Shown one piece after another: positions 10,664-20,884 of a DNA stretch of 64,000 nucleotides. The first letter of the stretch is position 1. Every line of letters begins with the position of its first letter. This DNA comes from Kudoa neothunni. Taxonomy: Eukaryota > Cnidaria. The notes beneath the pieces are model-generated. The model searched no databases. It was given only the letters and a program-made list of their open reading frames with translations, and was not told where the DNA came from. A program made the translations under genes and the position numbers. Where the stretch lies: assembly GCA_964304625.1 (NCBI GenBank), contig OZ199839.1, positions 434,001-498,000 on the forward strand, written 5' to 3'.

Positions 10664-13499
10664 CCTTCCGAGCTTCTCCGGTAATAGGGTAGGATGTTGC
10701 ACCTAAAAAACCCTTCTGCGCATCGTTTTTTCGCCGATTCTTTCACGAATCTTCATAATAAAATAAAAGAACATCGAGTGGAAATATTCAGCTAATTGTG
10801 GTAACATCTAATTTTGGTGCGAAATCCCGAATACAACACCGTCGGCACACGCGAAATCTTCGTTAAGTTTCCTATAACCAATGAAAACAAACCTTATTGT
10901 GCACACATTAACTTCTACATTAATTATACGCCTTAATAAAATTTTTGGAATGGATCTTTCCAAAATTATACGACTCAGACGTTTAATTAAACCTTACACA
11001 TCTTATTATAAATTATCTGCTCTATCTCATTTTTGGTATACCGATTATGAACCTTTTCAAAGAAAATTACAATAAATTGTCACTTTTTGTAGTTTATATA
11101 TTTTTTTGTTAATTTATGTGAATTATAAAAAAAGTATAAACATTTTATCATAAAATTGTTGTCATTAAATTTTTATAGCGACAATGCAATGAATCTTCAA
11201 TGTTCATTGCATTCGATATGTGTCCTAAAAAATCTTTTAACAATTAATTTTTAAAGAATCATTCTTGATGAAAGTTAATTGTACAAAATAAAAGAAGCAA
11301 CGTAAATAGGAATTTAGTAATATAGTATTAGACATGTATTATATTACATTGTTCACTTCATTTTTTTAAAACTAACGATTATATTTAAAGCCTTAGATGC
11401 TATAATGTACTTAATTTTTAAGGAGCCTTTATAAATAAAGATGTTTTTTTATATTTCTAAGCTGTTTTACCATTTTCCCGGTTGGTTTAACATTGTATTA
11501 TTGTAGCGATATTTTAGTTCTTTTTCTTGTGCGCAAAAAAACCAACGGTTTAAATATTTTTCGACCTCTATCGGCAAATGCCGATTGTTAAATATGTAAA
11601 TAATTTTGTTTACTGATAAATGTTTATTTTAATCGTGACTTGAGTCACGACAATTATATAAAATTTAACATTAATTCTTTAATAAATTCTTTGGTTCGGG
11701 CTGTCTTCCGAAAATCTCCCTTTAAATAACGGCCTCGATTATTTTTGCGCTTCCCGCGAAGGAGCGTCTCATCAATCTCAATAACATACCCTCTGCCATA
11801 AGATGGTTTTCATGGGAGAAAATAGTTTTATCCATGCTCCAATAGAAAATAATTTTATATATTTTATTCACCGTTATGTTTGGGGAGGGATGAAACATAT
11901 TCAAATGTGAAAAGAAAGTTCTACATCGAGGAGATACCTTAGTTTTACATCTTCGAATTGCGAGACTGGTATTTAGGTATAAAATAATTACTTTTTAAAA
12001 TAATAATCCACATCATTCATTTCATGCGATTTAATTTTAGGTATTGGCCTTTGAACGTTCATATTCCTTTTGGTGAGGCAAAAACAATTGAATTTGTAAC
12101 AATTGCTACACCTAAAATGAAGAGGAAGCAGATACTATTTCTCTACAAGTATATTAAACAATTTAATGGGATTATTAATCAATAAAAAATCGCCCTCATT
12201 GATAAAAAACTCAAAGGACTCATTTTCTCTATCGCGCGAGAAATTTGATAAACTACTCGCTTAAATATTTTATATTCTGTTATTTAAATTAAAGATTTCA
12301 TCCAAAAAATGTTATTAAGGCGTATAATAAATGTGGAAGTTAATGTGTGCACAATAAGGTGTGTTTTCATTGGTTATAGGAAACTTAACGAAGATTTCGC
12401 GTGTGTCGACGGTGTTGTATTCCGGATTTTGCACCAAAATTAGATGTTACCACAATTAGCTGAATATTTCCACTCGATGTTCTTTTATTTTATTATGAAG
12501 ATTCGTGAAAGAATCGGCGAAAAAACGATGCGCAGAAGGGTTTTTTAGGTGCAACATCCTACCCTATTACCGCCTCTCTGGGGTCAATATGACCAGTTAT
12601 TTTTCTGAAAAAAGCTATTTTCTACATTTCTAAACTATATATTAAATATTTTTAAACAATCCCTTTAATTGAAATTGAAATTTTGTTAAATAAACACAGA
12701 GAAAAACGAAAAATTAAATGTCCGACAATCGCCGACGAGATGAATATATAACAGTGAGCGATTTTGACCACGATTTATTGTCAAATGATGATGTTGAGAT
12801 CAGTAAAATTTATGACAAAATTCAATAATTTAATTTTACATCTGAATCCTATTTTTATGACGACGAAATTGCCGAAAATTGCTAGGTTGATAAAAATGGA
12901 GATAAATAGCCGATTGAAAAGCCTAGAATAACGGAAACCAGAAGTTTTCCTCCATTGTAATCAATACAAGGATTGCATAGACACATCAAGCAGGATTATA
13001 TCCACAACAAATGCCAAAATATGCACAAATCGATGACCAACAGCTGTTTTCTACAATATGATTGATATTAGCTTGATTAACCCATTTCACATTTACAAGA
13101 ATATTTTCTCAGATTAAAATTTTTGACAACAGCCAGCTGATATTCTATTTAAAAATTTATTCACATTAACATAAAATTAGTTGAACAAAATGTTGCCACT
13201 AGCGAGCCTCGTTCTTGTAGAAAAAGATGCTATCCGTTTGACTATATTCGAGTCAATAAAATAAAAACATTCTGTTCCGATGAACAATTATATCGTGAAA
13301 ATCACTCAAATCTTACCTGCTCAAAATGCTTAAAATAAATCAATTATTAGATTTCAAAAAAATAAATCTTACTCAAATTTTATCAAATATTTGAAACATC
13401 ATAAATATTTTATTACACAATAATAGGAAAAAACATATCTGGGGTCATATTGACCAAAAAAATGAGAGTGTATTGTCGACTTGGGGGGCGCTCGGAAGA
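10664..13499. mobile_element. piggyBac-type relic, interrupted by a Merlin element
   Basis: Ends CCTTCCGAGC (left) and GCTCGGAAGA (right) are inverted copies, flanked by TCAA (10660-10663) and TTAA (13500-13503), consistent with a decayed TTAA target duplication. Sub-terminal GGGGTCAATATGACC (from 12580) and GGGGTCATATTGACC (from 13441) are palindromic boxes. Near 12719 a frame starts MSDNRRRDEYITVSDFD, an acidic N-terminus typical of piggyBac transposases; it stops after about 36 residues. No catalytic domain remains. Confidence 0.7.
10680..12571. mobile_element. Merlin-superfamily element with ~260-bp terminal inverted repeats
   Basis: The first 260 bases (from GGTAATAGGGTAGGATG) reappear inverted at 12311-12571 with few differences. 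The flanks GCTTCTCC (10672-10679) and GCCTCTCT (12572-12579) match at 6 of 8 bases, fitting the 8-9 bp duplications of Merlin. On the minus strand around 11690-11800 a frame reads GRGYVIEIDETLLRGKRKNN followed by RGRYLKGD, the first-Asp block of an IS1595/Merlin DDE nuclease. The rest of the transposase is not readable. It sits 16 bases inside the left end of a piggyBac relic and so is younger than it. Confidence 0.8.
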
Positions 13500-13503
13500 T
13501 TAA

Positions 13504-14352
13504 AAAAGCAACGGAAGGTGTTATTTTAAAATCGATATGGATATATTTTGTATAAAGATAAACTTTTTACAAACTCATTTCATTATTTCTTGAGATTTTC
13601 AAAAGTTTATATAATGAGTATTTTGTCGTACAATTATACCCATATCGCGCGCACACGCACCCCTGGCGAAAATTTGTCACACCAGAGTGTCTAGTGTTCA
13701 CATCTGCTTTCGGAGTATTTTTTCTGATAAGATTAGTTATACCATGAGATTTACGTTCGAACCCGAACAAATTTAATCCCAATTACCTGGTTTTAAACAT
13801 TTTAACGTGTAATTTTTCATTAATTTATTTGTATCCAAAATAAGTTGAGTTGAATTTGAATATGAATATTAGATGATAAAGTTAAAACAACAGTTCATAA
13901 TGCTACTAAATCGAAAGCGCGAAAAACAACAAAAAAGTAATCATTCTAATAATTACACAAAAACTAATTTAATATATACAATTAAACAATGTTATATATA
14001 TATATATATATATACATTATGCCCTAGCTTGTGGTATTTTTACTGATTCAAAAGGACATCTGTTTTTCGAATAATGTTCCCGCAACTAGTAATCAAACGA
14101 AAATTGTCAAATTTCAGCTCAAAAGCCAAATAATAAATACATATCTCTTATTCTTGAACACTTTTTCACATAAAAAACACCAAAATTCTATTTAAACCAA
14201 ACCAAATTACACAACATCCAACGTGAGTTGAGTTACCTTGACCTGTGGCACTGTGAAACTGTAGACGGTGACTTGAGAGAAGAGAATCTGAAGAACAACT
14301 AAAGTCACAATCTCCACATTCTAAATGAGCTACAGATATTATTAGAATTTAA
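13504..14352. other. Gene-free stretch with TA microsatellite
   Basis: Holds a (TA)n run near 13994-14013. Otherwise AT-rich, with no supported exon. Its right part is the 3' flank of the zinc-finger gene. Confidence 0.5.
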
Positions 14353-15013
14353 CTAATTTTTCCAACTTGATGAGTGAGTTTTCAAGTGTTTTTTTAACAT
14401 ACTAGGATAATCAAAACGTTTATGACAACAACTACACCTAGATAAATCAACGCAAAATTTTATCAAATGTTTATGAATTGAAGAATTACTTGTGAGGTTT
14501 CAATTTTTCATGCACTATTGAATGGTGCCTATCAGCAAGCGGCTCCGTTTTAAAGGTTTCGCTACAATTTTTCTCAGGACACTACGCAAAAAATAACACT
14601 GGAGACCATTAGAATCATACTTTGTGTGGTTGTAGGTGATGTTTTAACACATGCCTTCTCATGTATTCTTCAATTTTGCAAGTGTACTTACAATTTAAAT
14701 GGGCGCATGACAAACAATTTTCGTGTGATCCACTTTGAAAATTATAGAAAAACAAATAAAACATCAATTACCCCGATTTTCGGTTTTCTAACACATCATC
14801 GTCATATTCAATGATGTTTTCTGTATGATTTAACAAAATGTGACGTTTCAGATGGCAATTTTTAAAATAGGCTTTGCTGCATTCTTCATATTTACATTTA
14901 AATGGACGATTATTGGTGTGATACAACATGTGTTCATTTAGCTTTGATCGTTTATTGAAAAATCGGCAACAAACCTCACATTTATAAATCATGACCAAGT
15001 CACTCTTGACCAC
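14353..15013 (-). CDS. Five-finger C2H2 zinc-finger protein, TFIIIA-like
   Basis: Four exons (14772-15013, 14621-14732, 14490-14581, 14353-14437) total 531 nt and encode 176 residues; all junctions are GT..AG and introns are 39-52 nt. Five C2H2 fingers: YKCEVCCRFF (1), FKCKYEECSKAYFKNCHLKRHI (2, written here as FKCKYEECSKAY then KNCHLKRHI), CAHLNCKYTC (3), CPEKNCSETFK (4) and CSCCHKRFDY (5). Fingers 1-2 with the RPFKCKYEEC linker resemble the start of transcription factor IIIA, which binds the 5S rRNA gene and 5S RNA. Animal TFIIIA has nine fingers, so this would be a shortened version or a different C2H2 factor. It is divergent from DPH3, 272 bases away, so the two may share a promoter region. 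Confidence 0.75.
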
Positions 15014-15285
15014 ATAGGGCTAAAATCGAGAACCAAACGAAAACAGACGATTGTGCGATCTCACATTCAATCATCTATAAAATTCTAAAAAAAATCTGAT
15101 TATTCGGGTTATTTAAATTTGATTTAACAAAAAAAGCAATTCACAAGTGTGGGTCAGTGTTTGTTTGTCAATTTAAGTGAATATCTTCCATTTATTAAGC
15201 TGTATTATAATCGGATAATCCTTTATTTAATCATCGGTATAACTCGACTTATTACACCCCCTCCCACAACCGGTAGAAATAGACA
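15014..15285. promoter_or_regulatory. Bidirectional intergenic region, zinc-finger gene / DPH3
   Basis: 272 bases between two divergent start codons; it must contain both promoters. No TATA box or other motif can be assigned with confidence. Confidence 0.4.
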
Positions 15286-15516
15286 ATGACGATCACCCAT
15301 GATGAAGTAGAATTGGAGGATTTCGAATACGATCCTGAAACCGAAGCATGGTACTACGATTGTCCTTGTGGTGATAAATTCATCTTCACCACGGACGATC
15401 TTAAAAACAAGGAAATTTACGCCTATTGTCCAAGTTGCTCACTCGTTCTCAAAGTTATCTACTCTGAGGACTGCATTGATGATTATCTGAGTGATTTGAC
15501 CTTAATTACTACCTAA
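15286..15516 (+). CDS. DPH3: DPH3/KTI11, CSL zinc-finger protein
   Basis: Small electron carrier for the radical-SAM Dph1-Dph2 complex in the first step of diphthamide synthesis on eEF2; also linked to Elongator-dependent tRNA modification. The 76-residue product is the normal family length and uncut by introns. The CSL-type iron/zinc site is complete: Cys26 and Cys28 in DCPCGDKF, Cys48 and Cys51 in YCPSCSLV, with the family signature EDFEYDPETEAWYYDCPCGD. Start is the ATG four residues before the conserved acidic stretch. Confidence 0.95.
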   Translation: MTITHDEVELEDFEYDPETEAWYYDCPCGDKFIFTTDDLKNKEIYAYCPSCSLVLKVIYSEDCIDDYLSDLTLITT

Positions 15517-16724
15517 AATTAAAATACACTAATTTTTGTTTCTGTGAATTCGTTGTTTTTTTGATTGCGTGTATTATTGTTGTATTGGAATATAGTTCAC
15601 TTTTTCCCCAACCAGTTTAAATCTTAATCTTATGAGTTGTAATGATATAATACAGGTTTTTATCTCTGTTTAATTATCGTGGAGAAACGTGGTGTTGTGA
15701 TCAATTAATCTCTCTGTAACCAACATGGAAGCTAAAGTCTCTTTATTTTTAAAATTTTCCTTAAGTTGATAACTTCTTTAGTTATATTTGATATTATAAT
15801 AAAATTAAAATAGCGCACCACTGTGATGATTAATAGATTATCCTCAGTGATTTCTGTTAGGTATAATAACCTCATTTAATAATCAAGTTTGTTCATTAGT
15901 CTCATTACATTATTTAATAAATGTAAAATTATATTAGCTAGCGAACAATGCGCCCAATGAAATAAGATTTTAAAAATTTACCACGTAACTTTTTAAATTA
16001 CCGAGGCAAAAATCGGTTGCGATATTTATAGACATTTTACATAGAATGAGTTCAATTCGTAAATTATTAATCTCAAAACGACGTTTAACTTTAACCCTTT
16101 TTTCAATGTAGTCAACTTTCATTCCGATACCTTATCAAAATTCTGAAAGGGATAGTTGTAAATTCTTTCGCATATTCATTTTTTTAAAATTTTTATTGGT
16201 TTAAATGATGTGTGCTTTGGAACTCTATTATTTTACCAACATGTCAGTTGGTTTACATCTTAATATTAATTCGTTTTCTGATAATCCAAAATTTAACAGA
16301 GAAACTTGGATTTATATTGAAGCTGAATATCACCATGGTGAATAATATTTAGTTTTGACCATATTTAATTATTTATAGTGTACTGCTTCGTTCTTTTGGG
16401 CAGAAATATTTTATTAAACAGGTATTAAAAAATTCACTCTTTTTACAGCTTGTGAATAAGAGTTTCTGTAGTTATAAATTCCTACTGCGCAATCGTACAT
16501 GCTGTTGGGACAGGGCTTGGGGTTTGTATGGTAACCTTGAGTTCTCGGTGGTTTTTTCATTTTTTTACAAAATCTTAGGTTTTTATTGAAAACCTGTAAA
16601 CATTGGATAGTAACATGAAAATGTTGTGCTGCATTAATATTTATATTTTTAATAACGTATCCTATTCAGATTATATAATGTAGAGTTTAAACAATTACAA
16701 TATTGAACGACAGCACATTGAATT
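15517..16724. other. Gene-free stretch downstream of DPH3
   Basis: 3' flank of DPH3 and AT-rich sequence. No supported exon or element end before the hAT element at 16733. Confidence 0.5.
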
Positions 16725-16732
16725 GTTTAATG

Positions 16733-17105
16733 CAGGGGTCTCCAAACTTTTTTCGTCAACCCCCTGCGTAGGTAATTTAGTTAATCATCGATCCTCTCCC
16801 AAGATGCTTTTAAAAATATAAATGTATTTTCAGTTTTTTACTGGAACAAATACAAATATTTTCAATATATATATATATCAGAAAAATTTTAGATATTTTT
16901 AAATTTACAAAGATATTTATAATCTAGTCATACCGCACAAAACAACTATATTAGCAAATTTACTACAACAAATATAGTTTTCATCATAGATCATTCTCAA
17001 TTGGCCTTGTTAGTTGGGTCGCCAGCATAAGATTATAGTTCCATACTTTTGCACAATATAAGTACAACGGTAGATTTTAAGATTAACTTATATCATATAT
17101 AGAAA

Positions 17106-17137
<32 letters not shown>

Positions 17138-18287
17138 TCTTAGTCTTTACCTTAAGATAGTGTTCCGTTGCTTGAGGTCGCTTTGAGAGTTTTTGAAGTG
17201 TTCACAAGTGTTGAATCGAAGAGCGTAGATCATTATAATTATTTTCGTATTTTTTGTAATTTAGACTCAAATCAATTTTAAAATTAACACTTATTCCTCT
17301 TAATCAATTATAGACTATTGTTATTATTTTGTATACTGCTCAATTACAATCAATACCAGTGATCCTTTAAATTTAAGGAAAATATAACGCTAGTTTTTTA
17401 TTAGCTGAAAAGTATGTCACCACGTAAATGAAAAATACTTAAATTACATAATTAGGAAAATTGAAGATTGATTTTAATCCGGAAATAAACAAATGTTAGT
17501 GGAATTTTTAATTAATGTTATTAAATAGTGTAGCATGGAGTAGAAAGGTAGGGGGAATTATCTTAAAAGCCCATAATATTCAGTTAGATCTCTATAACGC
17601 ATATCGACTCCCTAGAACAATGTTTCCCAACGTAGGGCGTGAAAAAATTTTTGTGGGCATGGAAATTTTAAACGTTTAATGGAACTTTCTGGTGGGGCGC
17701 GGAAAATCCTGAGTATCAGTGTGACACGGATAATGATGAGAATTGGGCTGTATGACGTACTTTGATATCTCTTATTTTTAAGTGACGACCAACATCACAA
17801 AAAATACAAAAAGCAATAGCAAATAATATTAAAGTTAATAATAATATTTAACGTATCCTCCATCCGAATAGAATCCGAATGGTTTGAGTCTCAATCTTGG
17901 CTCATTAGTATCAAATATCCCCCTTTTTAAATTAAACATGGTACAATATTGATTTATTCTGTATTTATTTTATTTATTTCCCGTCCATTAGCTTCGTACA
18001 CACGAAAATCTTTATCAATGAAGGTTGGATTATCACGAGTTTCATTTGACTCTGTTTTTGGCGGAATGAAGAACCAAAAAGATTATAATCTAAAGTCCAT
18101 AGGTGAATTTAGTCAGATCCAATCGAATACATTTTAATATTAATGTGAAAAGAAGTATATTATTAATTTCGTTCAAATTTTAATGGGATAGGGAGCATTA
18201 TTCAATGCTATAAACAGTTTAAGTTAAAAAAAAAATCTTGCAAAACGCTGCCTTAGAAGCTATCATCGACCACACTGGAGACCCCTG
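16733..18287. mobile_element. hAT-type element, 1.55 kb, non-autonomous
   Basis: Ends CAGGGGTCTCCAAACTT and the complementary TGGAGACCCCTG. The 8-bp duplication is GTTTAATG on the left and GTTTAACG on the right, one mismatch. It contains an (AAT)n run near 17108-17137 and, at 17618, what looks like the left end (CAATGTTTCCCAACG) of a second hAT family. No transposase frame is readable. Confidence 0.8.
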
Positions 18288-18599
18288 GTTTAACGTGACA
18301 CAATTACATAATTACTTAATAAACATTGTAGCACCTTATTAGAAAATCCAAATGTTATTTCAAAACACATCTAATATCTTGAACTAAAGAGTAATTAATT
18401 GTGAGTATATTGATCTATATTAGACGTTAATTACATGTGAGTTTCCGCGCCACAAAATTGCAATAATATGACGATAAATTTAAATTTAATATCTGAAGAC
18501 ATTATTATAGAACTAGAAGAAGCTTAAAAAACTTTAAAGGTGCGATTCTATTTTTTGTGTTATACTTTAAACTAGTGTTTTTCTCGACCTTAGGTTTCC

Positions 18600-19250
18600 C
18601 GAAAACTTCGCTGGCAGTCCCGGTTTGGGATTAAAAATTACCCTGCTAATAGCGTCTGCCTTTTTGTCATTCGCGAGAAATGCCCAGAATTAGAGACCGC
18701 TTCTTTGAGAGTACCTCTAAGAGTTATAACAATTTGTGAGTCTCTCTTCATTCATTGAGTTTATTGCAATTTTAATTCTATCAACCAAGCGTTTAGTTCC
18801 AAGAAAGGGTCCAATTCCCCGTACCTTAGACTTGATGAGGGATAACACATCCACACAAAAGTTAATAATCGAAGATTTCCTAGGAAGACAAAAAATTTCA
18901 TCCTCACATTTATCTTAGAATTCGTGATTAAAGTAACAGAATATTACGTTGCCCATCGGTACAAAAAATCTCGATCTATCAATAATTCTAAAATTTCGTA
19001 TAGAAATGCTAGGTACATTTTGGTATTTACCGAAGAGCGTATAACCTCACAGTGCATTAGACCAGTTTCACTGACTGCTAGTATTATGGTAACTTTGTTA
19101 CCACGATTATTCGGCAATGTTACATTCGGAGTTGTCCCCCTAATGATCTGCCATGCGCTCACAATACATGCAATGAAAAAAGGCTTTCATCAACGAATAC
19201 AAGATTTTCATACATTGTAGAAATTGAATGCTGTGTGTATTACTCAGCAT
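18600..19250 (-). mobile_element. Tc1/IS630-like transposase relic
   Basis: Minus-strand frames resemble the DDE nuclease of Tc1/IS630-like transposons: TTPNVTLPNNRGNKVTIILA with VSETGLMHCEV and SVNTKMYLAFL (18944-19162), then a C-terminal block KVRGIGPFLGTKRLVDRIKI followed by NSMNEERLTNCYN (18730-18880). The blocks lie in the expected order but in different frames with stops between, so the gene is dead. No inverted repeats were found at its edges. Confidence 0.6.
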
Positions 19251-19923
19251 AAATCTTAATCTCTCTGTCTCTCTTAATTTCCAGAGAGTCTTTTCTTAGG
19301 AGTATTGATCCAGTCAAATTAATGATTATATTCAACCCTTTTAGCCTACCATAAACAATTGCCGGGCATACTTTAACACTAAAGTTTTTAATCATTGGAG
19401 AGATCAATGTGGTATCTGTTTTTACTGCTTAGACATTGCGTAACGTAATAAGCCAATACTAACCAGTAAAATTTCAGAAATTAGTTGGTACATATTCCGA
19501 AAATAGATGGAAATTTCTATACTAAACTCTCGTTACAAATAGAATTGTTTTTTTGCCGTTTTCATCGTTACACTAGCACGTTAAGTTAGTATAGTCAAAG
19601 ATCGAATTTTTAAACTTAGTAATAAAGTGTCGGAATTAACTTAAATAATTATTAATTATTTTTATCGTTGATGCTTACGTCATTGAGAAAGTCATGATTA
19701 AAATTAAATTCAGTTATTTCATTTGGCACTGCTACGTATATTCTTAATTGTTCGAAAACTTTGAGTACCTAATATGTCCTTCAAAAAATATTTTGCCATA
19801 GAGAACTTTGAATTATTTATAGTTATTAAAATTTAAAGTAGATTAAATTGGAGTTTGTTTAAAAAATAAAACTAACATAACTATATTTATGTATAATTTG
19901 AACAACTACGATGCAATTATTAT

Positions 19924-20073
19924 GGAAACCCGCTATTTTTATTGAGAAGCCAGTCGTTGGATTGAAGATGCGTTATTATTTATGTTTTTGTTATGGATTT
20001 AAAATAAATTTATATTAGAAAACTAAGTATCATTTGCGCGTACGATAATTTTTACGAAAAATAGCGGGCTTCC
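19924..20073. mobile_element. Short inverted-repeat MITE, 150 bp
   Basis: Left end GGAAACCCGCTATTTTTA and right end AAAAATAGCGGGCTTCC are near-perfect inverted copies. Target duplication not evident. Superfamily unassigned. Confidence 0.55.
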
Positions 20074-20231
20074 GGTACAGCAATTTGAAGATTAAAAATA
20101 CGAAATGTGCAGACTTACTGAGCTTAAGAGAGATAAGAATATGAACACATTATATATATATATACAAAAATAAATAATTCAATTTTAATAATATTATCAA
20201 ATTAAATAATTATTTGTTGTCCAATAATCGC

Positions 20232-20884
20232 TCAAGGACCCCTTTTATGTCTATCTTTAATGAATTGTAGAAGTTTAGCATCTACATCAGAAATAACCCA
20301 GAGATAATCCACAAAAATTACCAAGCTTAGATTGAATTTCTTGTTGGGCAGAAATAATCTCTTCCGGAGTCATAGAATTAATAACATTGGTATTCTCGTA
20401 GGATATTTCACGCCTTAGTCGTTCGGAACAATCAAATGATTCGGGTTCGTTGTCCTCCATAAAACAACGATAAATGCTTTTACCGCAATTCGATAATTGA
20501 TATTTTTTATAATCCTATTAATAAATAGTAAAATTAAACTCAAAGAATCACTTCAATGATAATTGGTTTCAGGTTTTTGAGAGGGTGATCACGCGAATTA
20601 ACATTTTTATTCAACGCTGGATAATTTTCTTTTATGTCCAAAACGAGATCTAAAAAATCTAAAATTTTATTAAAGATCTATTACTACCACTAATATTGTC
20701 ATATTTGTCGTGAATCAAATTTTTATCTTGATTTTTCAGTTGTTTAGCTAGAAATCAATTTTTATAAAAGAAAATTAATAAGTGGTCTACTTGATAAATT
20801 TTCCATTTTTTTGGAATCATAAAATTGTTTCTGTTGTTCCAAAAGATCTTCAAATGTTTCGTCGGGTTTGGCTCTATGCTTCAT
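20232..20884 (-). CDS. RPAP1: RPAP1 N-terminal-type protein, short form
   Basis: RPAP1 helps assemble and import RNA polymerase II and links it to Mediator. Five small exons, with introns of 29-53 nt, give about 167 residues. The start MKHRAKPDETFEDLLEQQ matches the family N-terminus (MLSRPKPGESEVDLLRFQ in human). The RPAP1_N box is near the end: REISYENTNVINSMTPEEII followed by AQQEIQSKLDAKLLQFIKDR. An in-frame TAA precedes the start ATG. The frame stops 16 codons after the last splice, in RHKRGP, with no credible donor beyond it. The RPAP1_C domain and the long helical region of animal RPAP1 (about 1400 residues) are therefore missing. Confidence 0.8.

Noticed and set aside
13994-14013. TA tracts as replication origin or scaffold sites
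   Set aside because: TA microsatellites are scattered throughout and show no link to other features.
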